This document shows positions 11,301-23,825 of a stretch of DNA of 64,000 nt, in pieces. A program made the translations under genes and the position numbers. Position 1 is the stretch's first letter. Every line of letters begins with the position of its first letter. Origin of the DNA: Promerops cafer (Eukaryota; Chordata; Aves; Passeriformes; Nectariniidae); contig VZSE01014414.1 of the NCBI GenBank assembly GCA_013398275.1, forward strand, positions 1 through 64,000. Direction: 5' to 3'. The notes under the pieces are model-generated. The model did no database searches, was not told the origin of the DNA, and saw only the letters and a program-made list of their open reading frames with translations.

Positions 11301-14300
11301 CCGTGGTAAAGCCACAGAGCTCAGACTCTCTAAATGCAACCACGGCACATGGTTTTGTAGCAGAACACAGAGCCAAGTTTTGAGAATATCATATGTGACA
11401 GCCTTGTTTTGGTGTGTGACACTTCTGCTTAAATAGACAACCTCAGTTACACACGTCTTTGATATTTTCATCTAAAAGGAAACAAAAAATTGTCTTTTTA
11501 AACAGCAGCAGAGAGACAGATTCTTTCCTTTGTCTGGAACTTTCTCAGCCTTGCCTTTTGTAGGGCTGAAAGGGCTGTAGAGAATATCCTTTCTGAAAAT
11601 AATTGAATGGTCTGACAAGTATGTGTCCCAGTCTTGGTGCAAAAAAGGTCTAGTGGGGAAATTTTGATTTCAAATGTGCCCCAAGGACTCATCTCACGTG
11701 ACTTAGGGACTTAGCGTGGCCATGGAGCTTTGTCCTGGAGATCTCAAGAGTGAGATGGAAATTTTTTGCACCTGGCAATGATTTTTCTGAGGTCATGCAT
11801 GAAGTATTTTTCCACATAGAGAGGGTTATATATTCTTTATGTGAGGGCTCACACTTTACAAATCAAGAACAAGAAAAAGGAGCAGATGACAGAGTGCTGC
11901 TCCCCTGGCAGGGCTGAGGAACAGGGAGTCAAGTGAGGAAAGTCGTGGAAGGACTTGGGAAATGTGAGTTTTGGGGAAGCATTGGAGGAGATGGAGCAAA
12001 GACTCTGTGAGCCTTAGCTGTTCCAAAATTCAGGACCAAGGTCAGGGAATAGAATCCGTGGGTAGAGAATATCCAGAAGCTGGGCTTTGAAGATAGCATT
12101 AATGCAACAGGGAGAACAGGGCAGACAAAGCTGAACATCGAGGAGGTAGGGAGACCAAAATAACAACACTCTGAAGGCAACAGTGAGCAAAGTCAGAAGC
12201 AGTTGCTTCCTAGAAGTAGATAATGAGAGGATTTTTTCTGCAATAAAAGGAAAAAGGACAAAACATCTCACCTCTGATGAAATGGGAAAACAATTCCTCC
12301 AGCTGAAGAAGCAGGTACTGCAGGATCTCTGTCTGTAATATCTGCTTTTCCTCAGTAGAATCACACTTTTTAAACATTTTTTTAACATATTGTAATTGTA
12401 GCTGTATATTGAGCCCTTTGTCGCTGAAGGCCACTGTAGCTGAAAGGTTTATAAAGGTATTTGCTCTCTAGTTGATCTTACAAGAATCACTTGTCTGTGT
12501 TTGACAACTTTAATGTATTCTGCATTGCATTTCAAATCCATGGGAGCCAGCACTAATATGCAATTATAATGGAAAAGAAATTCCTCTCATTTACATGACT
12601 GAGATCTGGTACCCATCTTGTGTGAATGAAATTCACTTGAATGAATTTCTTTCTTTTGTGAGTTTTAATCCTTTCCAGGTTTAAGTTGCAAATCTGTTCA
12701 GTGTATCCCTGTATGATGAACAGCAAGATGGAAAGGTTGTAGGAGCACAGGCCAACCTTTACCTTGTGTTTGACCCTCACTTCAGGCTTCACCCATGCCT
12801 GCAGCTTCTAGGCACTGCTGCTGTGCAGAATAAAAGAGATAAATGTGATGCTCTTCACAGGAAAAGCAGCATTTCTCTTCTTTTTAGCACTAAGGTGTAG
12901 TTTAATTTTTATTAAATGATTGATCATCCCATGCCTTAACTTCCCCAATCCCCCAGGATGTTGCCCTTTCAAAACACTTTGAGAACTATCAGTGAAACTG
13001 TTCTGTAAAACAAATGCTTTTTATATCCTTTTCCTTCTAATTATATTTATTCCTGATAGTACATTTTGACAAACACCATCTAGGGCTGGATTTTTTTACA
13101 AAACTGAACTTGCAGTTCTGGGACAAGCTGAAAATACTGAGGCAATATAATAAAAAAAGCACTGTATGTGCTGAGGCCTGGTTGATTTTTGACCAGTTTG
13201 ACCCAGCCCCTTTCCCTTTGCTTTGCTTATGTGTATTCCCAAGTCCCCTTGTTGATCCTCCTAAGGAATTAAAACCAACAGGTCTTACAGCCACAACGCC
13301 TTAAGTGTCTCCATGATTAAAACCCCTACATTGGTAAAACGTGGTGTTTCTACCTTAGCATATTATTTGCAGGGAGAAATTACAAATATATATAAACATT
13401 ACGTTTAAACATTGGGAGAGACATTGAAAATAAGTACAGGAAGCTGAGGAAAGAAGAGCTTAGCAATACAGTGGAGAATGAAATGCTGTGCATTTATTCA
13501 TTCAGTGGTGAATAAAATTACATCAAATAGCACAAAATGCAACTGCTCTGACACCCCTCGATTTTTTTCCAAAAAAACAGAAAGGTTTCTGATAAACGAG
13601 ACCTGCCAGCAAGAAATTTCACAACATGTTCCAGGCAGAGTAATACAGAAAGTGTTTTCTGGGGGACTTGACTCATCCCAGAACTGATCCCACTGACACA
13701 TCTCTGGCTGAGCATCTCGTGGTGCTGCTCCTGCACGCAGCACCAAACACTTCCCGTGGGCTCTGGCACCTCATCTGGCAGTGAAAACGCCCCATGAAGG
13801 AGAAGGTGCAGCACTGACTGGCAAAATAACGAGAATAAAATCACCTGGGGCTTCAACATTTGTGAAGGTCCTTCCTGCATTAATGAGTTCAGTCATTAGC
13901 ATCACACTCTTCCCTTGAGATGACCAGCCCCGAGGAAAATTCCCAGCCCTGCTAAAGATGATCCATCAGCAGTTACAGTGCCAGCATATCTGAGAGCCTG
14001 CCTTAGGCTGTGTCTGTTCATACCTCTCAGCCTGGACATCATCATCAGACGCAGAAGGAAATATCACATTTATGGAGCTCTGAGAATGAAAGATTTTTTT
14101 TCCCTGCCTTTGAACAAAGCAGTTTAAATTTAAATACACTAATGCATCGCCAGACCATTTCTCAATGCACATACTTGTCACGATAAATAAGCCAAATCTA
14201 AGCAGTGTCACCATTTATAAATGTGTAAAATTATGCTGAATTGGATTAACTGTCTCCATTCGCAGTTTATAAGCACTGCTGATTGAAAGGCATGGCTGAA

Positions 14301-14800
14301 AAAAATATTTCATATCTATAGTACCCATAGCAAATTTGGATGGTTTCCTTTTAACTAATAGCATTGCCATCAGTTTTACCTACAGAGGTACTGGCATTTC
14401 AGTGTCTATTTTTGTCTCCTAAAGTTACAAGCAAAATGGAAAAAGGAAATTCAAAGGGCTGCCTCAGGTTGCTTTGATCTGCCCACTCTTCCAATGATGG
14501 GTTGGAGGATACATACATTAGTCAGACAAAAAATATCCTCTAAAGCTCTGGATTTTCTGCAGTTGACAGTTTGTGGGCACAGAACCCATTTCTCTCATTT
14601 CCTTAGAATAATGAGTTCCTTAAGCTCCTTAACATCTTTCCTTTGCTGAAAGGAGTCAGGATGTTGTGACACCCTCTAACAGCCACCAAAAAACCCAAAT
14701 CATATTTTCCCTCCCCAAAAGGCAAAAAGAGTTTTTTACCTGGCCTGTTCCCCTTGACGAATTCAAACAAGAGCCACATCAAAAGCCACTTGAGCTCCAT
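2282..14800 (-). CDS. IL2RA: IL2RA (CD25), interleukin-2 receptor alpha chain, gene span start codon to transmembrane exon
   Basis: Exons read on the minus strand: 14740-14800, 5958-6143, 5621-5743, 5092-5319, probably 3243-3296, and 2282-2354. Joined, they give a receptor of about 234 residues: signal peptide 1-~20, sushi/CCP domain 1 ~23-81 (Cys 23, 49, 65, 81), a Lys/Glu/Pro-rich linker ~83-123, sushi domain 2 ~126-185 (Cys 126, 153, 169, 185), a Ser/Thr/Pro stalk, and one hydrophobic helix. Two sushi domains separated by their own linker exon distinguish IL2RA from IL15RA, which has one. All junctions are phase 1, as in the mammalian gene. The protein captures IL-2 at the T-cell surface and adds affinity to the beta/gamma-c receptor without signalling itself. 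The neighbour RBM17 matches the conserved gene order. The stalk is the weak part of the model, and one further stalk exon may be missing. A TGA directly after the helix removes the tail. The exon holding the 3' UTR was not found. Confidence 0.88.
2302..2304 (-). other. IL2RA: TGA ending the IL2RA frame at the end of the transmembrane helix
   Basis: The codons read Phe-Val-TGA-Leu-Thr-Lys-Gln. A TGG (Trp) here would leave the exon fully open. It may be the natural end, a substitution in this bird, or a base error. Confidence 0.6.
3243..3296 (-). CDS. IL2RA: Probable IL2RA stalk exon
   Basis: A 54-bp segment has a good pyrimidine-rich acceptor (TCTCTCTTCATAG) and donor (GACAG|GTATGC). In the phase required by exons 4 and 7 it encodes LTLLSSFPSSSGTLPVT, a Ser/Thr/Pro-rich stretch expected of an O-glycosylated stalk. 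Phase is 1 at both ends, and splicing to the transmembrane exon regenerates a Gly codon. It is short and not recognisable by homology, so a chance splice-site pair is possible. Confidence 0.42.
4018..4164. repeat. 27-bp tandem duplication with an upstream inverted copy
   Basis: A 27-bp unit containing TTCTAGGACTGGGTAACAAA occurs twice in direct repeat (4111-4137 and 4138-4164). The exact reverse complement of 16-17 bases of its core lies at 4017/4018-4033 (TTTTGTTACCCAGTCC). The arms could pair across an AT-rich loop of about 90 bases. It lies in the intron after sushi exon 4 of IL2RA. Confidence 0.85.
5092..5319 (-). CDS. IL2RA: IL2RA exon 4: sushi/CCP domain 2 and start of the stalk
   Basis: This 228-bp phase-1/1 exon runs from GCTCCCACAG|AT to GGGCCAG|GTAAGA. 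It encodes a second sushi module with cysteines in DFCGPP, HFKCQTGY, SRTCKEV and DMRCTND, and the GKTFWTP segment that parallels GKTRWTQ in mammalian IL2RA. About 14 further residues rich in Pro and Gln lead into the stalk. Confidence 0.92.
5621..5743 (-). CDS. IL2RA: IL2RA exon 3: charged linker between the sushi domains
   Basis: A 123-bp phase-1/1 exon runs from CTCCTCCACAG|AT to CAAAAAG|GTAAAT. It encodes about 41 residues rich in Glu, Lys, Pro, Ser and Gln (for example LTQKPEREPRSPAPQKQED) with no cysteine. This matches the position, phase and composition of the mammalian linker exon. Split Asp codons are completed at both ends. The sequence is poorly conserved, so the call rests on splice sites, phase and composition. 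Confidence 0.8.
5958..6143 (-). CDS. IL2RA: IL2RA exon 2: sushi/CCP domain 1
   Basis: This 186-bp exon runs from TTTGCAG|GT to TTTG|GTGAGT and is phase 1 at both ends. It encodes a full complement-control module with four cysteines (MCPHLP, YECNPGY, IQCKSE, KLFKCF) and the conserved Trp before the last cysteine. In mammalian IL2RA this domain, together with sushi 2, forms the IL-2 contact surface. No frameshift or stop is present. Confidence 0.92.
6144..14739 (-). other. IL2RA: IL2RA intron 1
   Basis: About 8.6 kb lie between the signal exon and sushi exon 1. I recognise only one CR1 fragment (8140-8310). No other conserved open frame stands out. Confidence 0.75.
8140..8310 (-). mobile_element. 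CR1 LINE internal fragment
   Basis: The stretch is the reverse complement of the CR1 segment just upstream of the 3' end: CTTTTCTCCAGGCTGAGCTC, CTCAGCCTCTCCTCATCAGA and CCTTCTCTGGACCTGTTCC. It lies within IL2RA intron 1. Confidence 0.88.
14740..14800 (-). CDS. IL2RA: IL2RA exon 1: start codon and signal peptide
   Basis: Twenty codons plus one base read MELKWLLMWLLFEFVKGNRP and end at a phase-1 donor (CCAG|GTAAAA). The hydrophobic LLMWLLF core and its spacing resemble the mammalian IL2RA leader, which also has an LLMW stretch. The split Gly codon joins in frame to sushi exon 2 (Gly-Met-Cys-Pro), matching the Glu-Leu-Cys junction in human. An in-frame ATG five codons upstream (14813-14815) would add MWTSP; I prefer the inner ATG because it aligns with the mammalian start and has G at +4. 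The intron to exon 2 is about 8.6 kb. Confidence 0.8.
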
Positions 14801-14815
14801 GGGACTCGTCCACAT

Positions 14816-17800
14816 CTTTTCTCCACACCTCTGAGGACGGTGAAGTTCTCAGAAGTGATGAGCTGTTGCCAGCCAAGCCAAGGAGCTGATTACTGCCTGA
14901 TGAGGCTGTCTGGGAGCATCACCCACGTGTGCAGCGAGGGCTTTGGTCAGCAAATCATCATTTTGCTGGCTCCACAGGATAGAACAAAGGCTGCTTTCTG
15001 TTCAGGTATTAGTCTGTTATCCAGGAAACCAAACCCGATGCTCGGTGTGGCAGAGCATGCTGTCGTGTGTAGGAAGTGGTTTGACACATCAGAGCTCCTG
15101 GCTCCAGAGCTCTTTCACATTTCACATTTCACTGAGGTCAGTAGAAGCAGGAGGACTTTGATAGGTTTGTTCAGGCACTCAGCCCCAAATGTGTGGCTGG
15201 ACAGGTATTAGAGAGAGACCACGGCTGTGGAATAGATGTCTGGTGTGTGACAATGGATCTCAGGCAACATCTGTGGGCTCTACCTGCAAAAAAAAAGGTT
15301 CCATGGCTTATCCTTTTGGCTTTTCAGAGGTCTTCTGTTAGTGATGATAAAGCCACACTGCATTTGATTTTCATGGCAGCATGTGTAGAGTTTCTCTGAA
15401 TCACAGCTGAGCTTCTGAAAGATGGACAGCTTGGTTAAAAAGAAAAAACCAAACAAAAAACATGAGGGTGGGGCTGGCAGGTTCAGAAAAGGTTTCCCTT
15501 GCTCCTAAATTGTCTGGGTGTGACATGCTTCAGTGAAATTCTTCCAAATGCCAGTGGAAAACTGGAAATTACCAAGGAAGTATCACACTTTATGTAGTTT
15601 TTCTTCAGCCATTTCCACAGAAATGATTTCCTGTTAGTAACTAGGGAATTAATTGGGATAGACTGTAGAAAAAACAGATTTAAACTATCTGTGGTATTCT
15701 ATCATGATTATTACATGCTGGGCTTTTATTTCTCCTTTATAAATCCTCAATGAATTAAATCTTCTTAACAGGCAAACTAAGGAACAGATGTGATACATTT
15801 TTAACTGCTGCTGTGGCTGTATCCATCAGTCTGCCACCTTTCTCCTGATAAATCTCCCTTTGCTCTTTCCATGAGAGATTTTGTGCAGCTTCGTGATGCA
15901 GGTGACAAATCCTCCTGCAGGGTTTGGCAGCTGCGAGGCTTTGCCAGGAGATTACTTCTCAAATCCAAATGCAACAGGGCATGGAGAACAAGACTTCCAA
16001 AGCAACTGCTCTGGGTAAAATGCTCTGCTCACCCCGGGGCTGCTTCATGCTCCACAGTATTTACTGCCTTTGCTTTAGTATCAAATCATCTTCCATATTT
16101 AACAGTGCCAAAGCCCTCTGAAGGACTTAGAGTGTTTCAATCCTGAAAAATCTGTCTGAAAGTCTTAGACCCCAATCCTTCACCTTTTTCCAAGATGCCT
16201 GGAGATATGTAACTGCCTGAACCCTGCAGTTATCTGGGCTGGTGAAACATATTTATTATATTGCCTGGAAAAAAATCCCAAACTTTTTATCCTTTCCTTA
16301 CTGGTCTGTTCTTTATATACGGGGTCTGTTCTTTTGAGGTGAAGGGATTTACTTGCCAACATCTGCTTCAATTTCTTCAATTTCTTGCTTGGTCTAACTA
16401 TTTAATTCCACAGCTGTTTTAATGGTGGACACAGAGATGAGGGATGTTTTCTGCAGTCCTCCAGCTCAATCTTTCATGCAGCCATTTGCTTTCAGGTAGC
16501 AAACCTCAGCACAGGTGAGTAACAGCCACTAAGATTTTATCAGAAAAGGTGAGTTTTTATCCAGGAATGAATGGAAAGTACAGTCAGTTGTACTGAAATG
16601 AATGGTGACTTCAGGTGGCTCATTGCTACAAACACAGATTGCATGAGAAAGACCTGTAAATCAGCATTTGCACCTCTTAAAGGTCAGAAAAACTGGTTAT
16701 GGTTTGTGAGAGGAATTAGCCAGACCAGCTTTGGGAAATAGGTCAGTTTGCTGAATGATTCTATGAAAAAAACAGTGTGGATTCTGCAAGGAACAGACCC
16801 AAAGTAGAGCGAGGCAGAGAAGGGGAGAGTGAGAACAGAGAGACCCAGCAAGGGGGAAAGGCACCCAGGCACAGATAAAAACTGGGGTTTATGAGAAAAA
16901 GAAACATAACTAGCATTAGAATTTTGATGATCAGCATGAGATGTTAGCAACAGAATTAGGTGGGGCAATAAAGGAAGAGAGGTGCTGTGAAAACTCAGTG
17001 GGTATCTGGGAAGTGATGGAGGAAAAGAAAGAAAAAAGGCATCTTGAGAATTAAGGAAGATGTAGGAGGAAAAGAAGATGCTGGCATATATGTTGCTCCT
17101 TGACTTTCCTCCACTGATCAGCAGTTTTGCTGCTCAGGTAAGTCCTCTGTTTGAGCAGAGAGCTGGGAGGAAAAGAGCCTGTCACGTAGCTCAGGCCACC
17201 ACAGACAAGATTATAAAGATTATTTTTATTCAATATCACAAGACCACAAGTACAGAAATGGAGTTGCCATGGAGTAAACCACAAACACAGCTACAGCCTT
17301 CTTAGGTCTGGGTTTAACAGGAGCCCTTTGAAACCCTGTAAGTGCTTTTATAACTCTGCACAAACTCATTTGGTCTGGAGGAGTGTCCTTTCCTTAAACT
17401 GGTCTCTCAGCCAGCTAGAAGAAAGGGCAACACTGTGGTCTTATTGCAGCCCTTCCCAGTTCAAAGCAGTTGTAAACATCTATGTAACTCACAGAAATAA
17501 GCAAGCTTTGTGTTTTATTCAACTTTCCTGCTGTGAATCACTCTTACATGAGTCCTCTATTCAAGGGAATAGCATTTCATATGGACCTTCCCAGGGAGGG
17601 TGTAGGGGTGGCTCTAGCAGCTACCTAAATTCTGTTATCCAGCATATTGCTTATGCATCCTTAAAATTATGGTAATGGTGGTTGTGAACTCATATTATGC
17701 ACCCACAAGGGCCCTTCCCAGCCTCCACAGCAGCATCCAGCTCTGCTGCAGGGCACAGGTTTGGGGAAGCCCAAGTTATACCACATCCTTGAAATTATCA

Positions 17801-20609
17801 TCAGAAAACTTTCATCCAACCGAATTATCTGTAAAGGTCCAACAGGCTTTAATCACTTTTTATTTCCCATAAAAGTGAGATGGATCTGACATGAGGCACA
17901 CAAATTTCACACCTTAAATGGAGTATCTTTACCATGTCCACAGGGTTCAACTCGGGAGAGTTGTATGGCCAGTACAGTTGTCAGAGTTCCCCCTTGAGTC
18001 AGTGGAGAGTCAATAAAGGCATCTGGAGAGTGATTCACCTCCTCTTCTGAACATCTACATCCACCAGATGAGTCACTCTTATCTTCTCTCCCTCTTTCCC
18101 TTCCATCTGCACACAACTGTTAAACCAGCATGACAGGTCTTTTAGGTAGCCCCAGCTGGATGAGACAAATCCACCCTGAAAATCCACGCTGAGTTTGAAA
18201 ATAGAATTTAAATTGATTGTTTAGTGAGAACAGTCTTTTCTGCCAAACACCCTGGATATGGGTCATCATGGCTCATATTAACTATTCCTTTCTTTGATGC
18301 TGAGTTGTGACATAAATATGTGAGGAACATGAAAAACTCTTGGATATATTTAGTTTCCATGTAGTGAGTACTGCCATGATGTTCTTAACACACCAATGCC
18401 TAGACTGGGTTCCTTAATACTTCCCCATGCAAATACAGCTGAATAGTACAGATAACTTCCTTCCTATTCTTATTTGCTATCATCATTCCCTTGGCCTGAG
18501 CAAAAAAAAAAATTGAGGAACTGGTAAAGGAAGTGTAATATTGCATGGTCATATTTGCTTCTTCACTTCGTTTTATTACCAGGAAGTTATAGTGAATCAA
18601 GTATATTTAATCCTGTAAAGTGCACAAGTGCACCCTGAAGTGAGCTCCTTACCCAAGATACCATTTCTTTGCTTGATTTTAGTAACAATTTTTATATTAT
18701 CTGTAAAGTTATGGAAATATAACCTAGATGATTATGAGGTGAGTATGAAATTTATTGGAAAATCCCTGAAAAGAAAGTGCCCTTAAAATGGTTCAAAACT
18801 GTGTCAAATGGAAGAGCGTATTGAGAGCCACTGATTAACTGCCAGAAGAGAAGGATGCACTGAAAGGTAGTGCCCAGGTGAGTCTTTGGTTAATTCAGTA
18901 TTTCCAGCAGTTCCCTGGATGATGAAGACCAGTTGGCAATGCCACACATGAAAAACTTAAATCTAACTCTGAACTGTACAGCACATGCAAAGAAATCCCT
19001 TGTTTTGTGCTGTGACAGTGAAGCCATGGATAGGATGCTGCCCCTACTTGTGGGCACTGCACACTGAGAAAAGCATGGAGCAGGAATGGGAATGAAAAAA
19101 GGGTCTAGAAAACCTTTTCCAAAACAAAGGACCAAATAACTTGGAGCTGTCTGAGGAATGATGATGGAGAAGGGGACAAGGTAAGAGCCTTAGCAGTGGT
19201 AGTGATGGAGCTCATCTAGGCATGGACTAGATGAGCCCTCAAATCTCCTTCCAGCACTGGAGTCTAGGGACTATTTAAATAGGGCACATCCCCTTTATTA
19301 GAGGCATCTAAAATCAAGAGAGACGAATGTGAGCAAGTTTTAATGCTCAGTTTGGCACACCCCACTATTCCCATCCCACCTTTGGCCCTTAAATTGCTGA
19401 GTGAACTTCCCATGGTTGAAGATCACCATTAGGAATCCTTCTGCTGCATGTCAGAAGGCACCTTTCTGCATCTTCTTTACCTTCATGGGCTGGCTAGATG
19501 CCTCTGTTTAGGAAGGCCGAGCTCAGTGCCTTCCTTTAGCTCAGTGAAAGCACAGTTCATCTTGCCTGTATGAATTTTGTTGAGTCAGCTCTGAATTTAC
19601 CACCTCATAGGACGCTGATGTAGATATTCCAAGAACTGGGTCTAAATTCTCTGCCACAGAAATTAAAAGCAAACAGTTGCATTTCAGGTCTTAGACCCTA
19701 ATGTAGTGCCTTACCCTGCGAGTGAAAAAAACCTTCTGAACTGGATGGATTTTGAGGATTACCTAGAGAAATGCAAAAAATTAGAACTTCTAAATGCAAA
19801 TAGTAGTGGGAACTACTTAGAGAAGTTCTTCAGCTTGAGTGACTGGGAAAATTTCTAGATCTAACCACTAACTGAGAAAAGTTGGTGTTCAAGTGTGAAA
19901 ATTGGTGTGGTACTCAGGAAACAAGTACAGAGTGAGAAAATGAAAAGCTGTGTAGAAAGCTCAGGATGCATTTTGCTTCAGCCAGGCTAAAGAAACAGAA
20001 AATAATAGCTTTTCCTTCTTGAGCAGAAATTATTAAAGCTGACCCTTTTATTCAGTGCAGAATAAGGGTTCATGCCTTGTTTCTTTGCTTCTAAGGAGGC
20101 TCAGGACTTTGTCCAACATCTTTGTGATGAATCCCAAATCCTCTTCTTACAGAATCAAGTGCAATCCTTCCAATTATTGGCAGAGTAACTCAGGCTGAGA
20201 TTTGTTACAGAAGTCAGACCTGATGATTTGGGACAGAATTTTGAAACCATGATTTCCTGTGGTTGCTGTAGGATTTTCTCGGTAGGGCATTTTCCTAATG
20301 CACATTCAGTGGTTCTCAAATACCTCAGTGACACCAGTATTCAAGCGATTGTAGGTGAGGAAAATTAAAATGGGACAATGAAGCATTAATGAGGGAGCAT
20401 GGATGTTCAGCAGAGCTGGACATTTGAAGACAAAAAATTATGGGTGAGATGTTAAATAAATAGCTCACTGGTGGGTACCCTTTCCAATGGGTCAGATCTC
20501 CATGGCCAGTTTTGGTGCAGTTAACCTAAAACCATTTTCATTGACTGAGCACTGTTTGTGCAGTGGAGAAGGGTGGGGTTGGGCTGAGATCTTCAGATTA
20601 TCAAATCAT
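14816..20609. other. Intergenic DNA upstream of IL2RA
   Basis: It contains the presumed IL2RA promoter at the left end. I see no gene. No TATA box was evident on the minus strand immediately upstream of exon 1. A weak CR1-like phrase occurs near 19220-19255. Confidence 0.6.
14846..14854. promoter_or_regulatory. Candidate STAT site in the proximal IL2RA promoter/5' UTR
   Basis: The sequence TTCTCAGAA fits the STAT palindrome TTCNNNGAA and lies about 46 bases upstream of the preferred IL2RA start codon. Mammalian IL2RA is induced by IL-2 through STAT5. The site is a single 9-mer, so chance is a real alternative. Confidence 0.3.
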
Positions 20610-20960
20610 ACACTTACAGAGTCACAGAATGGTTTGGGTTGGAAGGGCCCTAAAGATCATACAGTTTCAACCTCCCTGTTGTAGGTAGTGCCACCTTCCA
20701 CTATCCCAGGTTGCTCCAAGCCCTGTCCAACCAGGCCTTGAACACTTCCAGGGATCCAGGGGAGTCAACAGTGTCTCTGGGGAACATGTTCCAGTGCTTT
20801 ACCACCTTCATAGTAAAGAAATTCTTCCTAATATCTAATCCAACTCTAGTGTCCTTTGGCTTAAGGCCATTTCCCCTTGTCCTATCACTCCATGCCCTTG
20901 TGAGAAGTGCCTCTCCAGCCCTCTTGTGAGCCTCCTTTAGTTACTGGAATGCTGCTCTAA
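20610..20960 (-). mobile_element. CR1 LINE 3' fragment
   Basis: This is a reverse-complement CR1 3' end starting GGTTTGGGTTGGAAGGGCCC. It runs through GGTTGCTCCAAGCCCTGTCC and AATTCTTCCTAATATCTAAT to the GAGAAGTGCCTCTCCAGCC region. It is one of the longer copies in the window. Confidence 0.92.
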
Positions 20961-23600
20961 GGCCTCCCTGACCATGAGATGCTGGATGTTTGAGGTGCAA
21001 AGCTCTGAGTAACTTGACAGGCCTGTGGAGGATTCCAGGGCACTTTGTGTCTTTCTCCTGAGGGAGCTCAACTGCTGAGACAAGATGAGAAAAGAATTTT
21101 GGATCAACAGGGTGGTTTTCACATTTTCTCAGTTAATGAGATGTTGGTGTAGACACAGACCTTTGAGTTAGTCACCCGTCTGCTGTCATGGTGAAAGGAG
21201 AGGAGAAGCAGCAGCTCAGATGACCCAGTTCTGATGTCTGCATTGCGGTGAAGTGAGCTCCTCTGTGAAGTGGCTGCTTCGCTGCACCCAAACGCTGCAG
21301 ATGTCACATTTGGTTTGAGGATACCTACCAAACCTCCTATCTGGCATTCAACTGCCACGAACAAACTCTGCCTGCTATAATTAGCACCAAACATTGCCCT
21401 GCGTTGCCTCGGTGTCCATAACAGTCTCCCAGTGCTTAGATACCTTGGCAAAAACAACCTGCCTATCACCAGGTTTAATCTCTTCAATCAGATGAGCTAG
21501 AAATTTGACAGTTGTCCTGGATCCAGACCCTGTCACCAACCCCACCATCTCTCTGACTCTCATGCACAGGTTATAAATGCTGGAGCACAGCAGGTTTGGG
21601 GCTGAATCCTGGACAGCTTCACTCTTGAAGGGTAATGCAATTAAAGGTGAAAGCAATGGACTGCAGCTGGCAAATCTGTAGTATGGAAAGGTCCAAGATG
21701 TCCACGTGAGTCCAAACACCTGTTCTGTTCAGGGCCTCTGATGGTCAATGCCTCTCTACTGTTGGGAGGAAAAGGAAAGAGAAGGTGACCTAGATAGTAA
21801 AGCATGCTAATGAAATGCGGGAGTTATTTCCATAAACCAGTTCATATTTCATGCCCTGGAGCTGTTCTTCCAAACAGCAGCTATTTATCAGGCTGTTCAA
21901 CACAAGTACTCTTACCCTGAGGAAGTTCTCCTCTGACCCTAAGGAATTAAACTGTCCACATTTTACAGCCAGACCTTATTTCATCACCTGCATCCATCCA
22001 GCTGAGGGAACTGCCTGGTGGTTGGCTTTGGAGGTGGCAGAGGAATCATTCATGTGGGGCAAACGGCCTCAAACTTTCTCCCAGAGATCATGACAAAGCT
22101 CATTGTAACTTAAGGACATTCAGTGCTGAAAAGGGGTCTTCACCCCAAAATGCTGAGCTCAGACAGTCAGTGCAATTGACTTTGAATCTGATTGTATTTA
22201 CCAACTGCACAAAATGTGCAAATTTTGCTGGAGGTCACCTTCATCCAGCAGAATTCCATCATGTGTGGGATGGTCTTGCGCTTTGAAAGGGCACAGTGAC
22301 ACTGCAGGCACAAAATCAGATAAAAAAACACATGTGGGATCCTTTATATCTCTTCTGCATGTACACTCATCCTCTTCTCTATTGATGCCTCTGATTGTCG
22401 CAGTTCAGCCTTTCTGAAGCCCTGTCTATTCTGACCACTGCATGGTGATAATCAAAGACAACCCTATACAGTCCTCTGAAGAAAGCATTAAACAATCTTA
22501 TAATTTTAGGCTCTGCCCTAAGGTGGATGGTTCCAACTCCTAAATTTCTTTGTTTCTAGTTCCCAGAGATCAACGTTCCCTCATCTCGAGAGTTCGACTT
22601 GCGACTTACTTTTAATATAGGGAATTATTAAACAAGTCTCTGAAAGTGAGAATATTTTGGGTAAAGAGTTTCACATGTCCTCATGTCACATAGAGGCTGA
22701 TGTCACTCGTGTTGCAGGAACAAAAAGAGGACAATTTCCAGGGTTTGATTTACTTCCTATCAGCCAGACTGCCCCTCACTCAGATGCCCTCATGACCATC
22801 TTCATTATATCTGTCACCTGCATGATACAAAGAGTAGCACTCAAAAAACATCTCATTAGCCGTTCTCACGGTGAGCAAGTGGAAAACCTGAATATGTGAT
22901 GTGACTAATAAAAGCCAGACACTGAACCTCCTCAATTTGGAGTGTTTTTGTCAGGTCATTTAAAGTTAGAAGTGGAAAGTACTCCAGATACTCTGCCAGA
23001 TATGTGCAGCTTAGACTATAAAAGAATAGATGAAAGATAATATGAAAAAATAAATCATAAGAGAATTATAGTATCTACCTGTTTAGCTGTTTAGTATTCT
23101 TTAAGATGATCACATCTGTATCATCTCTTTTTAGTGGGATCAAGAAAACTCAAAAATTAAATATTTGCACAAAGACAGTAACTGCACCCATTTTAATGCA
23201 ACTGGGTTTGCATCCTGTGTGCAAGGGCATGTGGCATTGTGATGCTGTGGCATCTCAAAAATCCATGCATGGCAAAACCTCAGCTTCTCACACTCCCCAA
23301 AAAGTGACACTGAGCAGAGCTGCTGGCACTCACTGATTGTCACAGGCATTGCTGTGAGCTCCCCATGGTGGCACAGCCTGGCTCTGCCCTTGGAATGCTC
23401 CATTTTGGCAACCATTCCACCTCCAGTGTGGGGCTTTGAAACGAGAAATCATAACCAACAAATGGGAATTTCCGATACATGGGAAACCAGAGGAGCTAAG
23501 AGAGGGAGAGCTTCATGAGAAGGACCTGCTGCCAAAGGCAACAAGCATCAGAAGGAGCCCATGATGCCTTGAGAGGCTACCTAGAACAGAAGCTAGACAG

Positions 23601-23825
23601 TGTTACAGGAATAAAGTAGGTATTTATTAAAAGGCCTTCAAAGGATACACCTTGGGCAGTACCAGAGCCCAGCTGTGGCTACACCCAAGATGGACTCAGT
23701 CATGAGTTTGCACACTTTAATAAGTTTTGGTCCATTTGCATATTGGGGTTAATTGTCCAATTCCAGCTGCAGGTTGTGCAGTCCCATCCTCCCAGATTGC
23801 TCTCCTCAGTTCGCTGTTGTTTACA
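23601..23825 (-). mobile_element. Probable ERV long terminal repeat
   Basis: A 225-bp unit starts TGTTACAGG and ends TTGTTTACA on the plus strand, so both ends have TG...CA termini. On the minus strand it carries an octamer (ATGCAAAT) and an AATAAA (plus 23623-23628) close to the 3' end, as expected of a U3-R layout. It lies directly downstream, in minus orientation, of a reverse-transcriptase remnant. Boundaries are estimated, and no target-site duplication was verified. Confidence 0.5.

Noticed and set aside
13966..14214. Alternative IL2RA exon 1: minus-strand MVTLLRFGLFIVT followed by a phase-1 GTATGT donor
   Set aside because: It has signal-like residues and the right phase, but the exon at 14740-14800 resembles the known IL2RA leader far better. 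Kept only as a remote alternative promoter exon.
19200..19275. CR1-like phrase (GGACTAGATGAGCCCTCAAA)
   Set aside because: Too short and diverged to call as a CR1 copy with confidence.
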